The notes under the pieces: generated by a model
What the model was told of the DNA's origin: nothing
Seen by the model: the letters and a program-made list of their open reading frames with translations, nothing else
Database searches by the model: none
Shown: piece by piece, positions 1-8,977 of the stretch
Layout: each line of letters starts with the position of its first letter
How positions within the stretch are numbered: the stretch's first letter is position 1
Translations under genes and position numbers: made by a program
DNA from: Nitrosomonas sp.
Lineage (GTDB): Bacteria > Pseudomonadota > Gammaproteobacteria > Burkholderiales > Nitrosomonadaceae
Reading direction: 5' to 3'
Length of the DNA: 64,000 nucleotides
NCBI GenBank assembly: GCA_016703745.1
Contig: JADJBK010000006.1
Span: 1,612,001-1,676,000 of the forward strand

Positions 1-2
1 CA

Positions 3-1001
3 AAAAAAAATCATGGACGTACACTCACATTTTTAGTCAGTTTCCTCGTGTTCAGTTTGGCCAGTCACTATAGTTACGCAAAACCAATTATAAAAATAGA
101 CGGCTCAAGCACGGTATTCCCAATTACGGAAGCTGTTGCTGAGGATTTTCAGATTGATAAAAAGGGTGCCGTGCGGGTTACCGTTGGAATTTCCGGCACA
201 GGTGGGGGGTTCAAGAAATTTTGTCGCGGTGAAACTGATATATCGAATGCCTCTCGACCTATTCTGCACTCGGAAATTGAAGAGTGCAAAAATAACGGAG
301 TTGATTTCATTGAAATGCCGATTGCGTTTGATGCATTGACCGTAGCAGTCAATCCAAAGAATCATTGGATCCAGTCATTGACAGTCGCAGAGCTCAAAAA
401 AATGTGGGAACCAGCAGCACAGCGAACTATCACCCGCTGGAAACAGATCAACCCTGCCTGGCCTGATGCAGAAATGAAACTGTATGGTGCGGGTGCGGAT
501 TCGGGAACCTTTGATTATTTTACTGAAGCTGTTGTTGGGAAAGCCAAGTCAAGCCGGGGTGATTTTACTGCTTCGGAAGATGACAATGTACTCGTCCAGG
601 GTGTTGCCAGCGATATTTATGCCCTTGGATTTTTTGGCTTTGCTTATTACATTGAAAATCAAAAAAAAGTAAAGGTAGTCGCAGTTGATAATGGAAGCGG
701 TGGTGTCATTCCATCGATGCAGACAGTACAAGACGGAAGCTATGCCCCCCTGTCACGACCAATTTTTATTTATGTCAACGCCAAATCCACCCAGAAGCCT
801 GAAGTCAGGGAATTTGTAAATTTCTACATGAATAACGCACCGGAATTGGTCAAGGAAGTTAAATATTTCCCACTGGATAGCAAATTCTACACACTCAATA
901 TCAAGCACATGCAGGATAACGTATTGGGAACGGTATTTGGTGGCGAGGCCAGTATTAATCTCACTATCGAAGAATTATTTACTAAATCCCGTTCACACTA
1001 G
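3..1001 (+). CDS. pstS: PstS-family phosphate-binding periplasmic protein (5' end outside window)
   Basis: Substrate-binding protein of an ABC phosphate importer, expected in the periplasm. The mature part opens with the PstS-like stretch IKIDGSSTVFPITEAVAEDF, followed by SGTGGGFKKFCRGETDISNASRP, which in this family contributes phosphate-binding loops. The open frame runs unbroken to the window edge. The residues before the GTG at 48 (KKN..TLTFLVSFLVFSLASHYSYA) read as a basic-hydrophobic signal peptide with an Ala cleavage site, so the true start lies left of base 1 and the GTG at 48 would cut the signal peptide in half. No pstCAB genes follow; the next gene is convergent xerD. The protein could equally be a SphX/PstS-like phosphate scavenger. 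Confidence 0.85.
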   Translation, partial: KKNHGRTLTFLVSFLVFSLASHYSYAKPIIKIDGSSTVFPITEAVAEDFQIDKKGAVRVTVGISGTGGGFKKFCRGETDISNASRPILHSEIEECKNNGVDFIEMPIAFDALTVAVNPKNHWIQSLTVAELKKMWEPAAQRTITRWKQINPAWPDAEMKLYGAGADSGTFDYFTEAVVGKAKSSRGDFTASEDDNVLVQGVASDIYALGFFGFAYYIENQKKVKVVAVDNGSGGVIPSMQTVQDGSYAPLSRPIFIYVNAKSTQKPEVREFVNFYMNNAPELVKEVKYFPLDSKFYTLNIKHMQDNVLGTVFGGEASINLTIEELFTKSRSH

Positions 1002-1038
1002 AAATTGTGACTTCTTCCTTGCTCGATCGCAAGCGCTG

Positions 1039-1950
1039 CTATCCGCGTGGATGATGTTTCGCATGTAATTGCTTGAGCCGTTCACTTGCAACATGCGTAT
1101 AAATCTGCGTAGTGGAGATGTCGGTGTGTCCGAGCAGCAGTTGTACCACGCGCAAATCTGCGCCATGATTGAGTAGATGGGTGGCGAAGGCATGGCGCAG
1201 GGTGTGCGGCGAAAGTGGTTTATCGATACCCGCCTGTAACGTATACCGCTTGATTAGATACCAGAATGCCTGGCGACTCATGGCTTCACCATGAGCGGTT
1301 ATGAAGAGTTTGCTGCTATGTTTGCCCCTGAGTATGGTGGGGCGTGCTTGTTGCAAATACTGCATCAGCCAGTGCAATGCTTCTTCGCCAAGCGGTACCA
1401 GGCGTTCTTTGTTGCCTTTTCCCAGAATATGCACGATTCCCATATCTTGCCGTACTTGTGAGATCTGCAAATTAACCAGCTCAGATACGCGCAAGCCGGT
1501 AGCATAGAGCAGTTCCAGCATGGCACGATCACGCAGCCCTAATGGCTGCTGAATATTGGGGGTAGCAAGCAGCATTTCAACTTCTGTTTCAGATAAGTTT
1601 GTGGGCAGATAGCGGGGAATTCTGGGACTGTCAATATTGAGGGTGGGGTCGAGCTTAATTTTCCCCTGCCGTAATAAATACCGGTAGAAGCGCCGCATAC
1701 AGGAGAGCGCGCGACTTGCAGTACTTGCCTTGGCACCTTGCAAAATTCCACTCGACAAGAAAGCCAGCAGATCTGCCTGCGTGACATTAGCAAGCCCTCC
1801 ACCCGCATGGCGCTTCTCATCCAGCCATCGACTCAATTTCAGTAAATCAGCGCGGTAACTGCTGATGGTATTGCGTGACAGGCCATCTTCCAGCCATAGC
1901 GCATCGGCAAATTCATCAACCAGCGTAGTAGCGTCTTTAGCCATACTCAT
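1039..1950 (-). CDS. xerD: Site-specific tyrosine recombinase XerD
   Basis: Tyrosine recombinase that with XerC resolves chromosome dimers at dif during division. At 303 aa it is close to the usual ~298. An N-terminal SAM-like core-binding domain (about 8-95) precedes the catalytic domain. All catalytic residues are visible: Arg154 in TGLRVSEL, Lys178 in LGKGNKERLVPLG, His249 and Arg252 in SPHTLRHAFATHLL, His275 in LLLGHTDISTTQIYTH, and nucleophile Tyr284. It is the last gene of a leftward run (aroQ-accB-accC-prmA-DUF3426-xerD) but is separated from DUF3426 by 94 bp. XerD rather than XerC is assigned on overall resemblance; paralogue confusion is the main risk. Confidence 0.9.
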   Translation of the reverse strand: MSMAKDATTLVDEFADALWLEDGLSRNTISSYRADLLKLSRWLDEKRHAGGGLANVTQADLLAFLSSGILQGAKASTASRALSCMRRFYRYLLRQGKIKLDPTLNIDSPRIPRYLPTNLSETEVEMLLATPNIQQPLGLRDRAMLELLYATGLRVSELVNLQISQVRQDMGIVHILGKGNKERLVPLGEEALHWLMQYLQQARPTILRGKHSSKLFITAHGEAMSRQAFWYLIKRYTLQAGIDKPLSPHTLRHAFATHLLNHGADLRVVQLLLGHTDISTTQIYTHVASERLKQLHAKHHPRG

Positions 1951-1962
1951 TCGCGTTCATGT

Positions 1963-1976
1963 GTAACCGTCCAACG
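1963..1976. repeat. Solo 14-bp match to the IS66 terminal inverted repeat
   Basis: GTAACCGTCCAACG here is identical to the first 14 bp of the 24-bp inverted repeat that ends every IS66 copy in this window. It lies 12 bp upstream of the xerD start codon. No adjoining transposase sequence is visible, so it is either a relic left by excision or deletion, or a chance match. A chance 14-mer match in 64 kb is unlikely. Confidence 0.5.
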
Positions 1977-2044
1977 GCAGGCAGGCTATTCATCAGGATA
2001 GAGTAAAATTTTCTGATGTCGCTTCAAAAGAAGGCATGTCAGCG

Positions 2045-2803
2045 CTACGGATAACGGAGTTCCAATCGATATCCTATCGCCTTGACCGCGTTAAGTCTGA
2101 ACTGACGCTGAATAAGAATTTCGTGGTTAGCAGAAAATCCTGTTTTGATTGCATCCAGCGCTTCGGGCGGAAGATAATCCCTTGGGTGTAAGATCTGGCT
2201 GGCAATCACCCGATCGTTTACGTCGGTTAAACTAAACAACAATGTCGGCAGTTCCTGGGAAAATGGGGCGTGGTTGCGGATAATCGCTGTCAGACCGATT
2301 TCATCCGTTGCATCGACGGGGTTAAATTTTAATTCCGAGGATTCTATGCTCAACAGGGTGAGTTGCTGTGGAAGTGGCATATCGCATCGCATCACAGCAC
2401 AATAGTTTTCAAAGAAAGCGCGCCACGCAGGAAAAGCCATGACAAGCTCGCCACGATAGCCATGCATGATTTGCCATGCCAGCAAAGCAAGCAAAATATA
2501 ACTTGCTTTTCTTAACTTGTGGGAAGAAGGCTGCTGCGTTGCGGGAGAGTCAAGAAAGTCGAACCCTTCTTCGTTATGACTGGGCACCTTTGTGGTAACG
2601 GCAGTCGGATGTCCGTCCTGCTCGATTGAAACCAGGGGGGTAATGGATGCTATCTGGGTATCGGCAGCAATCGACAGGGTTAATAACGCGTTGAAAATAC
2701 TTCTGCATTGTCCGCAGCGTACCCTGCCGTCCTGAGCTCGCAACTGCGTTACTGTTAAACGGAAAATGCTGTGACAGTTTGTGCAGCGTGTGATGAAAAT
2801 CAT
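2045..2803 (-). CDS. Zinc-ribbon and DUF3426 single-pass membrane protein
   Basis: Function unknown. The first ~40 residues form an MJ0042-type zinc ribbon with two Cys pairs (TRCTNCHSIF and RVRCGQCRSIF), a family known for metal-binding fingers. A linker follows, then one hydrophobic segment (about residues 100-115, YILLALLAWQIM) and a C-terminal DUF3426 domain, predicted outside the membrane, ending LRYP. Length 252 aa. Its ATG overlaps the prmA stop by 4 bp, so the two are translationally coupled. Zinc-ribbon/DUF3426 proteins beside prmA are common in beta- and gammaproteobacteria, which supports the pairing without explaining it. Confidence 0.75.
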   Translation of the reverse strand: MIFITRCTNCHSIFRLTVTQLRAQDGRVRCGQCRSIFNALLTLSIAADTQIASITPLVSIEQDGHPTAVTTKVPSHNEEGFDFLDSPATQQPSSHKLRKASYILLALLAWQIMHGYRGELVMAFPAWRAFFENYCAVMRCDMPLPQQLTLLSIESSELKFNPVDATDEIGLTAIIRNHAPFSQELPTLLFSLTDVNDRVIASQILHPRDYLPPEALDAIKTGFSANHEILIQRQFRLNAVKAIGYRLELRYP

Positions 2804-3738
2804 GCGATCCGGTCGGGCAATTTCTTGCCGGTCAGCAATACCCAGCCCTGATCACATGCTGCGATCTGCATTTTGCAATGGTCACTATAAATTTGCATGA
2901 CTTCCTCAGCCTGAGTTTCCAGTATGCCGGAGAGTCCGATACGTCCCCCAGCCTGCAAGGCATGTGTCAGTATAGGGGCTAGCATGATCAATGGATTCGT
3001 GAGGATATTGGCCACTACCAGCGTGATCACAGGTGAAGCGCTCGCTTTGCCGATAGGGTCAGACGAAGAAAAATGACTGCCGAATGATAAGCGATGCCTG
3101 TCACAGTGATTGATCGCTGCGTTTTCTCGACTGGCCGTAATGGCGTTGGGATCAATATCAACACCTATAACCTGATTGGCACCCAGCTTAAGGGCGGCGA
3201 TGGCTAGAATGCCAGAACCACAGCCATAATCCAGTACGCTGTCAGATGGCTGCACGGTTTTCTCCAGCCATTCAAGACATAATCGGGTAGTGGGATGACT
3301 GCCCGTCCCAAACGCGATTCCCGGATCCAGTTTTAGATTAATGGCAGTGGGATCTGGCGGTGTGTGCCATGACGGCACAATCCACAGTTGCGGTGAAATT
3401 TGAATGGGGGAGAATTGTGATTGGGTTAACCTGACCCAATCCTGTTCCTGAATGTCTGTTACGGAATAGGCGGGTTGCGCTAAAAGATGAGCTGATTGTG
3501 TGACGGCTTGCATAATTGCTGCGATATCACAATCAGGTTTGAGCAGGACGGTCAGCTCCGCCTGTTCCCAGAATCGCATCAAAGGCGCGCCAGGTTCACC
3601 AAACAAAGGTTGCTCCTGAGCCGTTCCGGCCTCTGCGTCATGCACGTCGACTGACAGCGCGCCCAGTTCCAGCAGGCAGTCGCCAACCGCATCGACGTGA
3701 AGCGCATCTACCCTAAAAGTCAGTGATAACCAGAACAT
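2800..3738 (-). CDS. prmA: Ribosomal protein L11 methyltransferase PrmA
   Basis: SAM-dependent methyltransferase that trimethylates ribosomal protein L11. The N-terminal ~110 residues are the L11-recognition domain; the rest is the class I Rossmann methyltransferase. Visible motifs are the PrmA hallmark GIAFGTGSHPTTRLCLEWLE, SAM motif I in LDYGCGSGILAIAALKLGA, the acidic VIGVDIDPNAI, and motif IV as VANILTNPL. Length 312 aa versus ~295 for E. coli. It is followed by the zinc-ribbon gene with a 4-bp overlap and preceded by accC with a 178-bp gap, so it may have its own promoter. Confidence 0.93.
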   Translation of the reverse strand: MFWLSLTFRVDALHVDAVGDCLLELGALSVDVHDAEAGTAQEQPLFGEPGAPLMRFWEQAELTVLLKPDCDIAAIMQAVTQSAHLLAQPAYSVTDIQEQDWVRLTQSQFSPIQISPQLWIVPSWHTPPDPTAINLKLDPGIAFGTGSHPTTRLCLEWLEKTVQPSDSVLDYGCGSGILAIAALKLGANQVIGVDIDPNAITASRENAAINHCDRHRLSFGSHFSSSDPIGKASASPVITLVVANILTNPLIMLAPILTHALQAGGRIGLSGILETQAEEVMQIYSDHCKMQIAACDQGWVLLTGKKLPDRIA

Positions 3739-3916
3739 GAGCAGCTAAGATGTCATCTCGGCACTACAGGGGTATCTCTAAAAATACAGAGTGTTAAACA
3801 AGAGAAGCAAAAAAATATTGACACAGCACGTGATTGATATGTAAGAAGATACTCTTCGTAAGTAACGATGTTTCGTAACGAAATATGAATTTTTAGAAAT
3901 GCCCGCAAGTTGCCAA

Positions 3917-5269
3917 CTACTTCTTGTTATATCTCGAAAGTTTTTGTTCGAGGTAATGAATTGAAACAGCATCACTCAGCACGTTGCTGTCTGACAACAG
4001 GTCCAGGTGTAACGGAATATTTGTTTTGATTCCTTCGATCACCATCTCTGATAATGCAATACGCATGCGGGCAATCGCCGCCCCCCGGTCATCCCCATAA
4101 GCAATAATCTTGGCAATCATCGAATCATAATAGGGCGGTACCCGATAATTGTGATAAATGTGCGAATCCACCCTGATTCCCGGCCCGCCCGGCGCATGGT
4201 ACTGCGTAATTCGCCCAGCCGACGGAGTCAGTTTGTAAGGGTCTTCTGCATTGATCCGGCACTCTATGGCGTGGCCTCTAAAGACAATATCCTTCTGCCG
4301 CAAAGTCAGTTTCTCGCCCGCCGCCACATGAATTTGTGCCTGTACGAGATCGACACCCGTAATAGCTTCGGTCACCGGGTGCTCCACCTGCAAGCGCGTA
4401 TTCATTTCGATAAAGTAGAACTCATTGTTTTCATACAAAAACTCAAAGGTGCCCACTCCGCGATAATTAATACGGGAACACGCTTCCGTGCACCGTTCCC
4501 CGATTTTATCGCGTAACCGGGGTGGAATCCCTCGTGCGGGCGCTTCTTCCAGAATTTTCTGATGTCGCCGTTGCATGGAGCAATCCCGCTCTCCAAGATG
4601 CACCACGTTGCCATATTCATCCGCCAGTACCTGAAACTCGATATGCCTTGGATTTTCCAGATATTTCTCTGCATAAACTGTGGCGTTGCCAAACGCGGCA
4701 TTTGCTTCATTGCGAGTGGTGATAACTGCGTTGGAAAGTGCCGCTTCAGTGTGCACGACACGCATGCCACGTCCTCCCCCGCCGCCAGCTGCTTTGATAA
4801 TCACCGGATAGCCAATTGCTTTGACAATGCGTTTGACTTCTTCCACCGATTCCGGCAAAGCGCCTTCTGATCCCGGCACACAGGGCACTCCAGCCTGGCG
4901 CATGGCATTTTTAGCGCTGACCTTGTCACCCATCAACCGAATGGTCTCCGGTCGCGGGCCAATAAAAAAGAAGCCGCTTTTTTCCACTCTTTCGGCAAAA
5001 TCGGCGTTTTCAGATAAAAAACCATATCCTGGATGAATGGCCTCGGCATCTGTGACTTCAGCAGCGCTGATAATGGCGGGAACATTCAAATAGCTTTGTG
5101 CAGAAGCTGCCGGGCCGATACAGACTGATTCATCAGCCAGCTTGACATATTTGGCTTCTGCATCGGCTTCCGAGTATACCGCAACCGTCTTGATGCCCAT
5201 CGCGCGGCAGGCGCGCTGGATTCGTAATGCAATTTCGCCACGATTAGCGATCAATATTTTTTCAAACAT
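3917..5269 (-). CDS. accC: Acetyl-CoA carboxylase biotin carboxylase subunit
   Basis: ATP-dependent carboxylation of the biotin on AccB, the first half-reaction of acetyl-CoA carboxylase in fatty-acid synthesis. At 450 aa it is the normal size. It starts FEKILIANRGEIALRI, the family N-terminus. The ATP-grasp glycine-rich loop is AAGGGGGRGMR (about 160-170), followed by the HIEFQVLAD and ERDCSMQRRHQK motifs and the catalytic stretch EMNTRLQVEHPVTE. It lies 63 bp downstream of accB in the same direction, the standard accBC operon. The 178 bp between it and prmA hold no convincing gene. Confidence 0.97.
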   Translation of the reverse strand: MFEKILIANRGEIALRIQRACRAMGIKTVAVYSEADAEAKYVKLADESVCIGPAASAQSYLNVPAIISAAEVTDAEAIHPGYGFLSENADFAERVEKSGFFFIGPRPETIRLMGDKVSAKNAMRQAGVPCVPGSEGALPESVEEVKRIVKAIGYPVIIKAAGGGGGRGMRVVHTEAALSNAVITTRNEANAAFGNATVYAEKYLENPRHIEFQVLADEYGNVVHLGERDCSMQRRHQKILEEAPARGIPPRLRDKIGERCTEACSRINYRGVGTFEFLYENNEFYFIEMNTRLQVEHPVTEAITGVDLVQAQIHVAAGEKLTLRQKDIVFRGHAIECRINAEDPYKLTPSAGRITQYHAPGGPGIRVDSHIYHNYRVPPYYDSMIAKIIAYGDDRGAAIARMRIALSEMVIEGIKTNIPLHLDLLSDSNVLSDAVSIHYLEQKLSRYNKK

Positions 5270-5332
5270 ATTTGCAATAATAGGGAACAGCCTCAGGTAG
5301 ATGGCTTAAAAAAGGAAAACTGCCCGTATCGT

Positions 5333-5791
5333 TTATTCAATAACAAACAGTGGCTCACCATACTCAACCGGTTGCCCGTTTTCGAGCAGAATCGCTTTGA
5401 TCTTCCCGCCTCGGTCGGCTTCAATTTCATTCAGGAGTTTCATTGCCTCGATGATGCATAAGGTATCACCTGTCTTGACAATCTGTCCTATATCAACAAA
5501 AGGCTTGGCTCCTGGCGCTGAAGAGCGGTAAAACGTGCCAACCATGGGTGATTTTACAATATGTCCTGAAGGCAATCGGGTAGTTTCCGCAGCGTCTGGC
5601 CCTTCTGCCGCTTCAACCGCAGCTGTCACCGCAACAGCTGCATTAACCTGCTGTGGCAAGACTACTGGAGATGGTGTGTAGATGGTGGATTTACTGATGC
5701 GTACTTTTTCTTCGCCTTCAGTGATCTCCAATTCAGTGATGCTATATTCCTCAACCAGTTCAATTAGTTTTTTAAGTTTTCTCAAATCCAT
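5333..5791 (-). CDS. accB: Biotin carboxyl carrier protein of acetyl-CoA carboxylase
   Basis: Carries the biotin that shuttles CO2 between AccC and the carboxyltransferase. At 152 aa it has the expected layout: an N-terminal structural region (MDLRKLKKLIELVEEY), an Ala/Pro/Val-rich linker (about 38-75), and a C-terminal biotinyl domain. The biotin-accepting lysine is in IEAMKLLNEIEAD. The protruding-thumb region VGTFYRSSAPGAKPFVDIGQ is typical of AccB rather than of other biotinyl proteins. A purine-rich site (GGAGGA) lies just upstream of the ATG. Confidence 0.96.
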   Translation of the reverse strand: MDLRKLKKLIELVEEYSITELEITEGEEKVRISKSTIYTPSPVVLPQQVNAAVAVTAAVEAAEGPDAAETTRLPSGHIVKSPMVGTFYRSSAPGAKPFVDIGQIVKTGDTLCIIEAMKLLNEIEADRGGKIKAILLENGQPVEYGEPLFVIE

Positions 5792-5846
5792 ATTTTCCTC
5801 CAGGATGCATTAGGGAGATTTTTAAATTCTGTTCCGACAGAACCAG

Positions 5847-6290
5847 TCATCTGTGCGTACTTTTCAGTGCGAATCTCAGTGCAAGCTCATATCCCGCCGC
5901 ACCCAGGCCGCTGATAACACCGACCGCAATATCAGAAAAATAAGACTCCCGGCGAAAAGCTTCGCGCGCGTAGATATTAGAAAGGTGTATTTCTATAAAA
6001 GGCAATTGAGTAGCCGCGAGCGCATCTCGCAAGGCAATACTGGTATGCGTTAGTCCGGCAGGATTGATGATAATGAAATCTGTACCGTCGCGCATTGCAG
6101 CCTGTACTCGATCAATCAATTCATGCTCGGCATTGCTCTGCCATGCTGTCAACCGGACAGCAGCAGCCTGCGCTATTTCTGTCAAATTCCTGTTAATATC
6201 TTCCAGGGTTGTGCGGCCGTATACTTCGGGTTCGCGCACACCCAGCAGATTCAAATTGGGTCCATGAATAACCAGGACTTTTGTCACCAT
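5847..6290 (-). CDS. aroQ: Type II 3-dehydroquinate dehydratase
   Basis: Converts 3-dehydroquinate to 3-dehydroshikimate in the shikimate pathway. At 147 aa it matches the small dodecameric type II enzymes. Motifs visible: VIHGPNLNLLGVREPEVYG with the catalytic Tyr at its end, WQSNAEHELIDRVQ, NPAGLTHTSIALRDAL and EIHLSNIYAREAFRRESYFS, which holds the catalytic His. It heads the leftward run into accB (55-bp gap), an arrangement seen in many proteobacteria. An inverted repeat CGTGG-N7-CCACG lies just upstream of its start (about 6322-6338), with no T-run. Confidence 0.95.
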   Translation of the reverse strand: MVTKVLVIHGPNLNLLGVREPEVYGRTTLEDINRNLTEIAQAAAVRLTAWQSNAEHELIDRVQAAMRDGTDFIIINPAGLTHTSIALRDALAATQLPFIEIHLSNIYAREAFRRESYFSDIAVGVISGLGAAGYELALRFALKSTHR

Positions 6291-6552
6291 GCTGTTACTT
6301 ATTAATGGGTTGGATAATAACGTGGCTTAACACCACGACAGAAATCGACATCTAACTGAGAAAGCTACTTGATCATCACCTCAAATAAAACTCGCAGCAA
6401 CAGCAATTACAAGTTGCCAGTATTAAAATAAGTCTGTTTCAGAATTATGGCCTGTCAGCCCGATATTGTACAGATTTTTATGCATTTTCTCCGAAGTTAG
6501 CGAAAGATATATAATCAGGCCCCCTGATCGATTGGGGTCGCGGCATGCATAC

Positions 6553-7713
6553 ATGCCTTTCAAGCGGAATGGTGTCGTGAAAAAGGATTTCATCGTAATA
6601 GGTGCCGGGGTTGTTGGTCTTGCCATGACAGCCAGATTGCTCGAGGCCGGTGCTTCCGTCACTCTGCTGGAGCGGAATATGGTGGGTAATGAGGCGTCTT
6701 GGGCGGGTGGCGGCATCTTGTCAACGTTGTTTCCCTGGGACTACCCGGAAAGTGTTAACCAGCTGGCGATGCATAGTGCCTCGCTCTATCCTCACTGGAT
6801 TGCAGCGCTCCAGGCTCAAACTGGTATCGATCCCGAATACCGCGTTTGTGGATTGCATATCCTCCATTCGGACGAGAATACTCAGACGAGAGCGCAGAAC
6901 TGGTGTGCTGCCCATGCGGTTACAATCGGGCCACAATCCTTTATCTTTGGCGACGGCGAGTCGGAAAATGCCGGGGAATTATCTTCAGACCATTCTGCAC
7001 ACGCCACGTTGTTTATGCCAAATGTGGCGCAAGTACGCAACCCGCGCTTACTGCGCGCATTAAAAAAGCGCATTGAGCAACTCAATGGCAATATTATCGA
7101 GTATTGCGAGGTATCTCATCTGGATAGCTGCAATACGGAAGTAACGGGATTGCAGACATCCCATGGGCGCTTGGCTGGTGATCAATACATTGTGACTGCT
7201 GGCGCCTGGAGTAGCCAGCTACTCGGCAAGCATGCACACAATCTTGATATCAGACCGATTCAAGGCCAGATGCTGCTGTACAAGCTTCCACAAAGTCCGA
7301 TCCAGTCTATCATTGCGGAACAGGCGCATTACCTCATTCCCAGGAAAGACGGCCACATTCTGGTTGGCAGTACGACTGAAAACACGGGATTCAACAAAAA
7401 TACTACCATTGAGGCGCGTAACCAGCTTTCTGGCTGGGCAAGCAACCTGTTGCCGGTATTAAGAAATATCCCGCCACTGCAACACTGGGCTGGCCTCAGA
7501 CCCGCCAGTCACGGAGATCTGCCGATGATTGGTCGTCACCCCATTCTAAAAAATCTTTACATCAACAGTGGACACTTTCGTTATGGCGTAACCATGGCGC
7601 CAGGTAGCGCCGAGATACTGTTAAATGAGATTACCGGCTACCCGCAACCATTTGCCATTTCACCTTATCAACAAGGGTGGCAAATCATCCCTCATCCGCA
7701 CTGCCTGCTATAA
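6553..7713 (+). CDS. thiO: Glycine oxidase ThiO (FAD-dependent)
   Basis: FAD-dependent oxidation of glycine to iminoglycine for the thiazole branch of thiamine synthesis. The N-terminal dinucleotide-binding motif is VIGAGVVGLAMTARLLEAG. NEASWAGGGILSTLFPWDYP and the C-terminal GLRPASHGDLPMIGRHP and NSGHFRYGVTMAPGSA match ThiO/DadA-type oxidases. The longest frame begins at 6466, but homology starts at KKDFIVIGAG, so I favour ATG 6553 or GTG 6577; neither has a strong ribosome-binding site. It converges on ispH with a 6-bp overlap. I saw no TPP riboswitch upstream and no other thi genes nearby, so the thiamine role rests on similarity. Confidence 0.82.
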   Translation: MPFKRNGVVKKDFIVIGAGVVGLAMTARLLEAGASVTLLERNMVGNEASWAGGGILSTLFPWDYPESVNQLAMHSASLYPHWIAALQAQTGIDPEYRVCGLHILHSDENTQTRAQNWCAAHAVTIGPQSFIFGDGESENAGELSSDHSAHATLFMPNVAQVRNPRLLRALKKRIEQLNGNIIEYCEVSHLDSCNTEVTGLQTSHGRLAGDQYIVTAGAWSSQLLGKHAHNLDIRPIQGQMLLYKLPQSPIQSIIAEQAHYLIPRKDGHILVGSTTENTGFNKNTTIEARNQLSGWASNLLPVLRNIPPLQHWAGLRPASHGDLPMIGRHPILKNLYINSGHFRYGVTMAPGSAEILLNEITGYPQPFAISPYQQGWQIIPHPHCLL

Positions 7714-8682
7714 AATAAATTTACTCAGATTGAGTGGTTCAGCCTTAGGCAGGGGAAAGGTTACTGATTCGACGACGCCACTCAGCTCTTCAATAACTAC
7801 CCCATGATCAGTCTGGCTGACGGCTATCTGTTCCAGTCGTTCCAGCACCTGCCGAACCAGTATTTCTGGCGCAGAAGCTCCGGCGGTAATCCCCACGCAA
7901 TGTTTGTCTCTTAACCAGCTTTCCTGCAATTGCGATGCCTGATCGACCATATATGCTTCCACCTGCGCATTGCGGGCAACTTCACACAAGCGATTCGAAT
8001 TTGAACTATTGGGTGAGCCAACAACAATGATCAGATCGCATAGGCTAACCATTTTCTTAACGGCATCCTGACGATTCTGGGTGGCGTAGCAAATATCATC
8101 CTTCTTCGGTCCGGTAATGCCAGGAAAGCGCTGCTTCAGCGATTCGATAACCCTGGCAGCGTCATCCATGGACAAGGTAGTCTGCGTGACATAAGTCAAG
8201 TTATTCGCATCCCGAACTTGCAGGTCGGCAACATCGTCCGTTGTTTCTACCAGATAAATCAGACCGTTGTCTTTTTCAATCTGCCCCATGGTTCCTTCAA
8301 CTTCAGGATGTCCCTGATGGCCGATCATGATGATCTCCTTACCTTCCCGACTCATTTTCGCAACCTCGACATGCACCTTGGTTACGAGCGGACAAGTCGC
8401 ATCAAATATTTTCAGTTCACGCTTGGCCGCTTCTCTGCGCACCTCATTGGAAACGCCGTGCGCACTGAAAATCAGAATGCTGCCCTCAGGCACTTCATGC
8501 AAGTCCTCCACAAAAACGGCCCCTTTCTGCTCCAGGCCCTCAACAACAAAACGATTATGCACGACTTCATGCCGCACATAGATCGGCGCTCCATGCATCT
8601 CCAGTGCGCGCTCTACAATTTCAATGGCACGATCAACTCCCGCACAAAACCCCCTGGGATTTGCCAGCAAAACCTTGATCAT
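7708..8682 (-). CDS. ispH: 4-hydroxy-3-methylbut-2-enyl diphosphate reductase IspH
   Basis: Last step of the MEP isoprenoid pathway: a [4Fe-4S] enzyme making IPP and DMAPP. The N-terminus VLLANPRGFCAGVDRAI carries the first cluster cysteine. The other two are in FDATCPLVTKVHVE and DDICYATQNRQDA. The His motifs HEVVHN and GHQGHPEVEGTMGQ and the glutamate-bearing GVTAGASAPE-type loop (here GITAGASAPEILVRQV) are present. The longest frame starts five codons earlier (8697), but MIKVLLANPRG is the family start and the G-run before it can serve as ribosome-binding site. Confidence 0.95.
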   Translation of the reverse strand: MIKVLLANPRGFCAGVDRAIEIVERALEMHGAPIYVRHEVVHNRFVVEGLEQKGAVFVEDLHEVPEGSILIFSAHGVSNEVRREAAKRELKIFDATCPLVTKVHVEVAKMSREGKEIIMIGHQGHPEVEGTMGQIEKDNGLIYLVETTDDVADLQVRDANNLTYVTQTTLSMDDAARVIESLKQRFPGITGPKKDDICYATQNRQDAVKKMVSLCDLIIVVGSPNSSNSNRLCEVARNAQVEAYMVDQASQLQESWLRDKHCVGITAGASAPEILVRQVLERLEQIAVSQTDHGVVIEELSGVVESVTFPLPKAEPLNLSKFIL

Positions 8683-8920
8683 TGAATGACCCCCCATAAA
8701 TTCGTCAAGAAAAGTATGCGCTAAACCAGGCTTCTTTCACTCCGGATGCGCACACGCAAGTAAGTCCAATTATACGTTGGGAGCCACGCCCAAAAATACT
8801 AAGTTCTGAAAAGGACTCAGCCTGGCTGAAATTTGTATTTTACTGAGACCAGCAATTTGCTGCGATTAAAAAATAACGTATTCCTTTTTCAGTATTTCCG
8901 CCACATAACGTGTGCGAGGC

Positions 8921-8947
8921 TAAAGACAATCCGGTCAGAGCCGTTAC
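8921..8947 (+). promoter_or_regulatory. Sigma-28 (FliA)-type promoter for motAB
   Basis: TAAAGACA, 11 bp, GCCGTTAC closely matches the flagellar sigma-28 consensus TAAAGTTT-N11-GCCGATAA. It ends 3 bp before an in-frame ATG at 8951, so transcription would start inside that longer frame. This argues that motA translation begins at the next ATG (8978). No transcript data are available, so the site is a sequence match only. Confidence 0.7.
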
Positions 8948-8977
8948 AGTATGAAAATTTCAAGGGATGAAATCATC

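Noticed and set aside
3778..3975. 65-codon open frame between accC and prmA
   Set aside because: Starts inside accC in another frame, composition not protein-like, no homology seen.
6305..6560. Possible TPP riboswitch upstream of thiO
   Set aside because: A lone CTGAGA is present near 6356 but the rest of the conserved thi-box sequence and pairing are absent.
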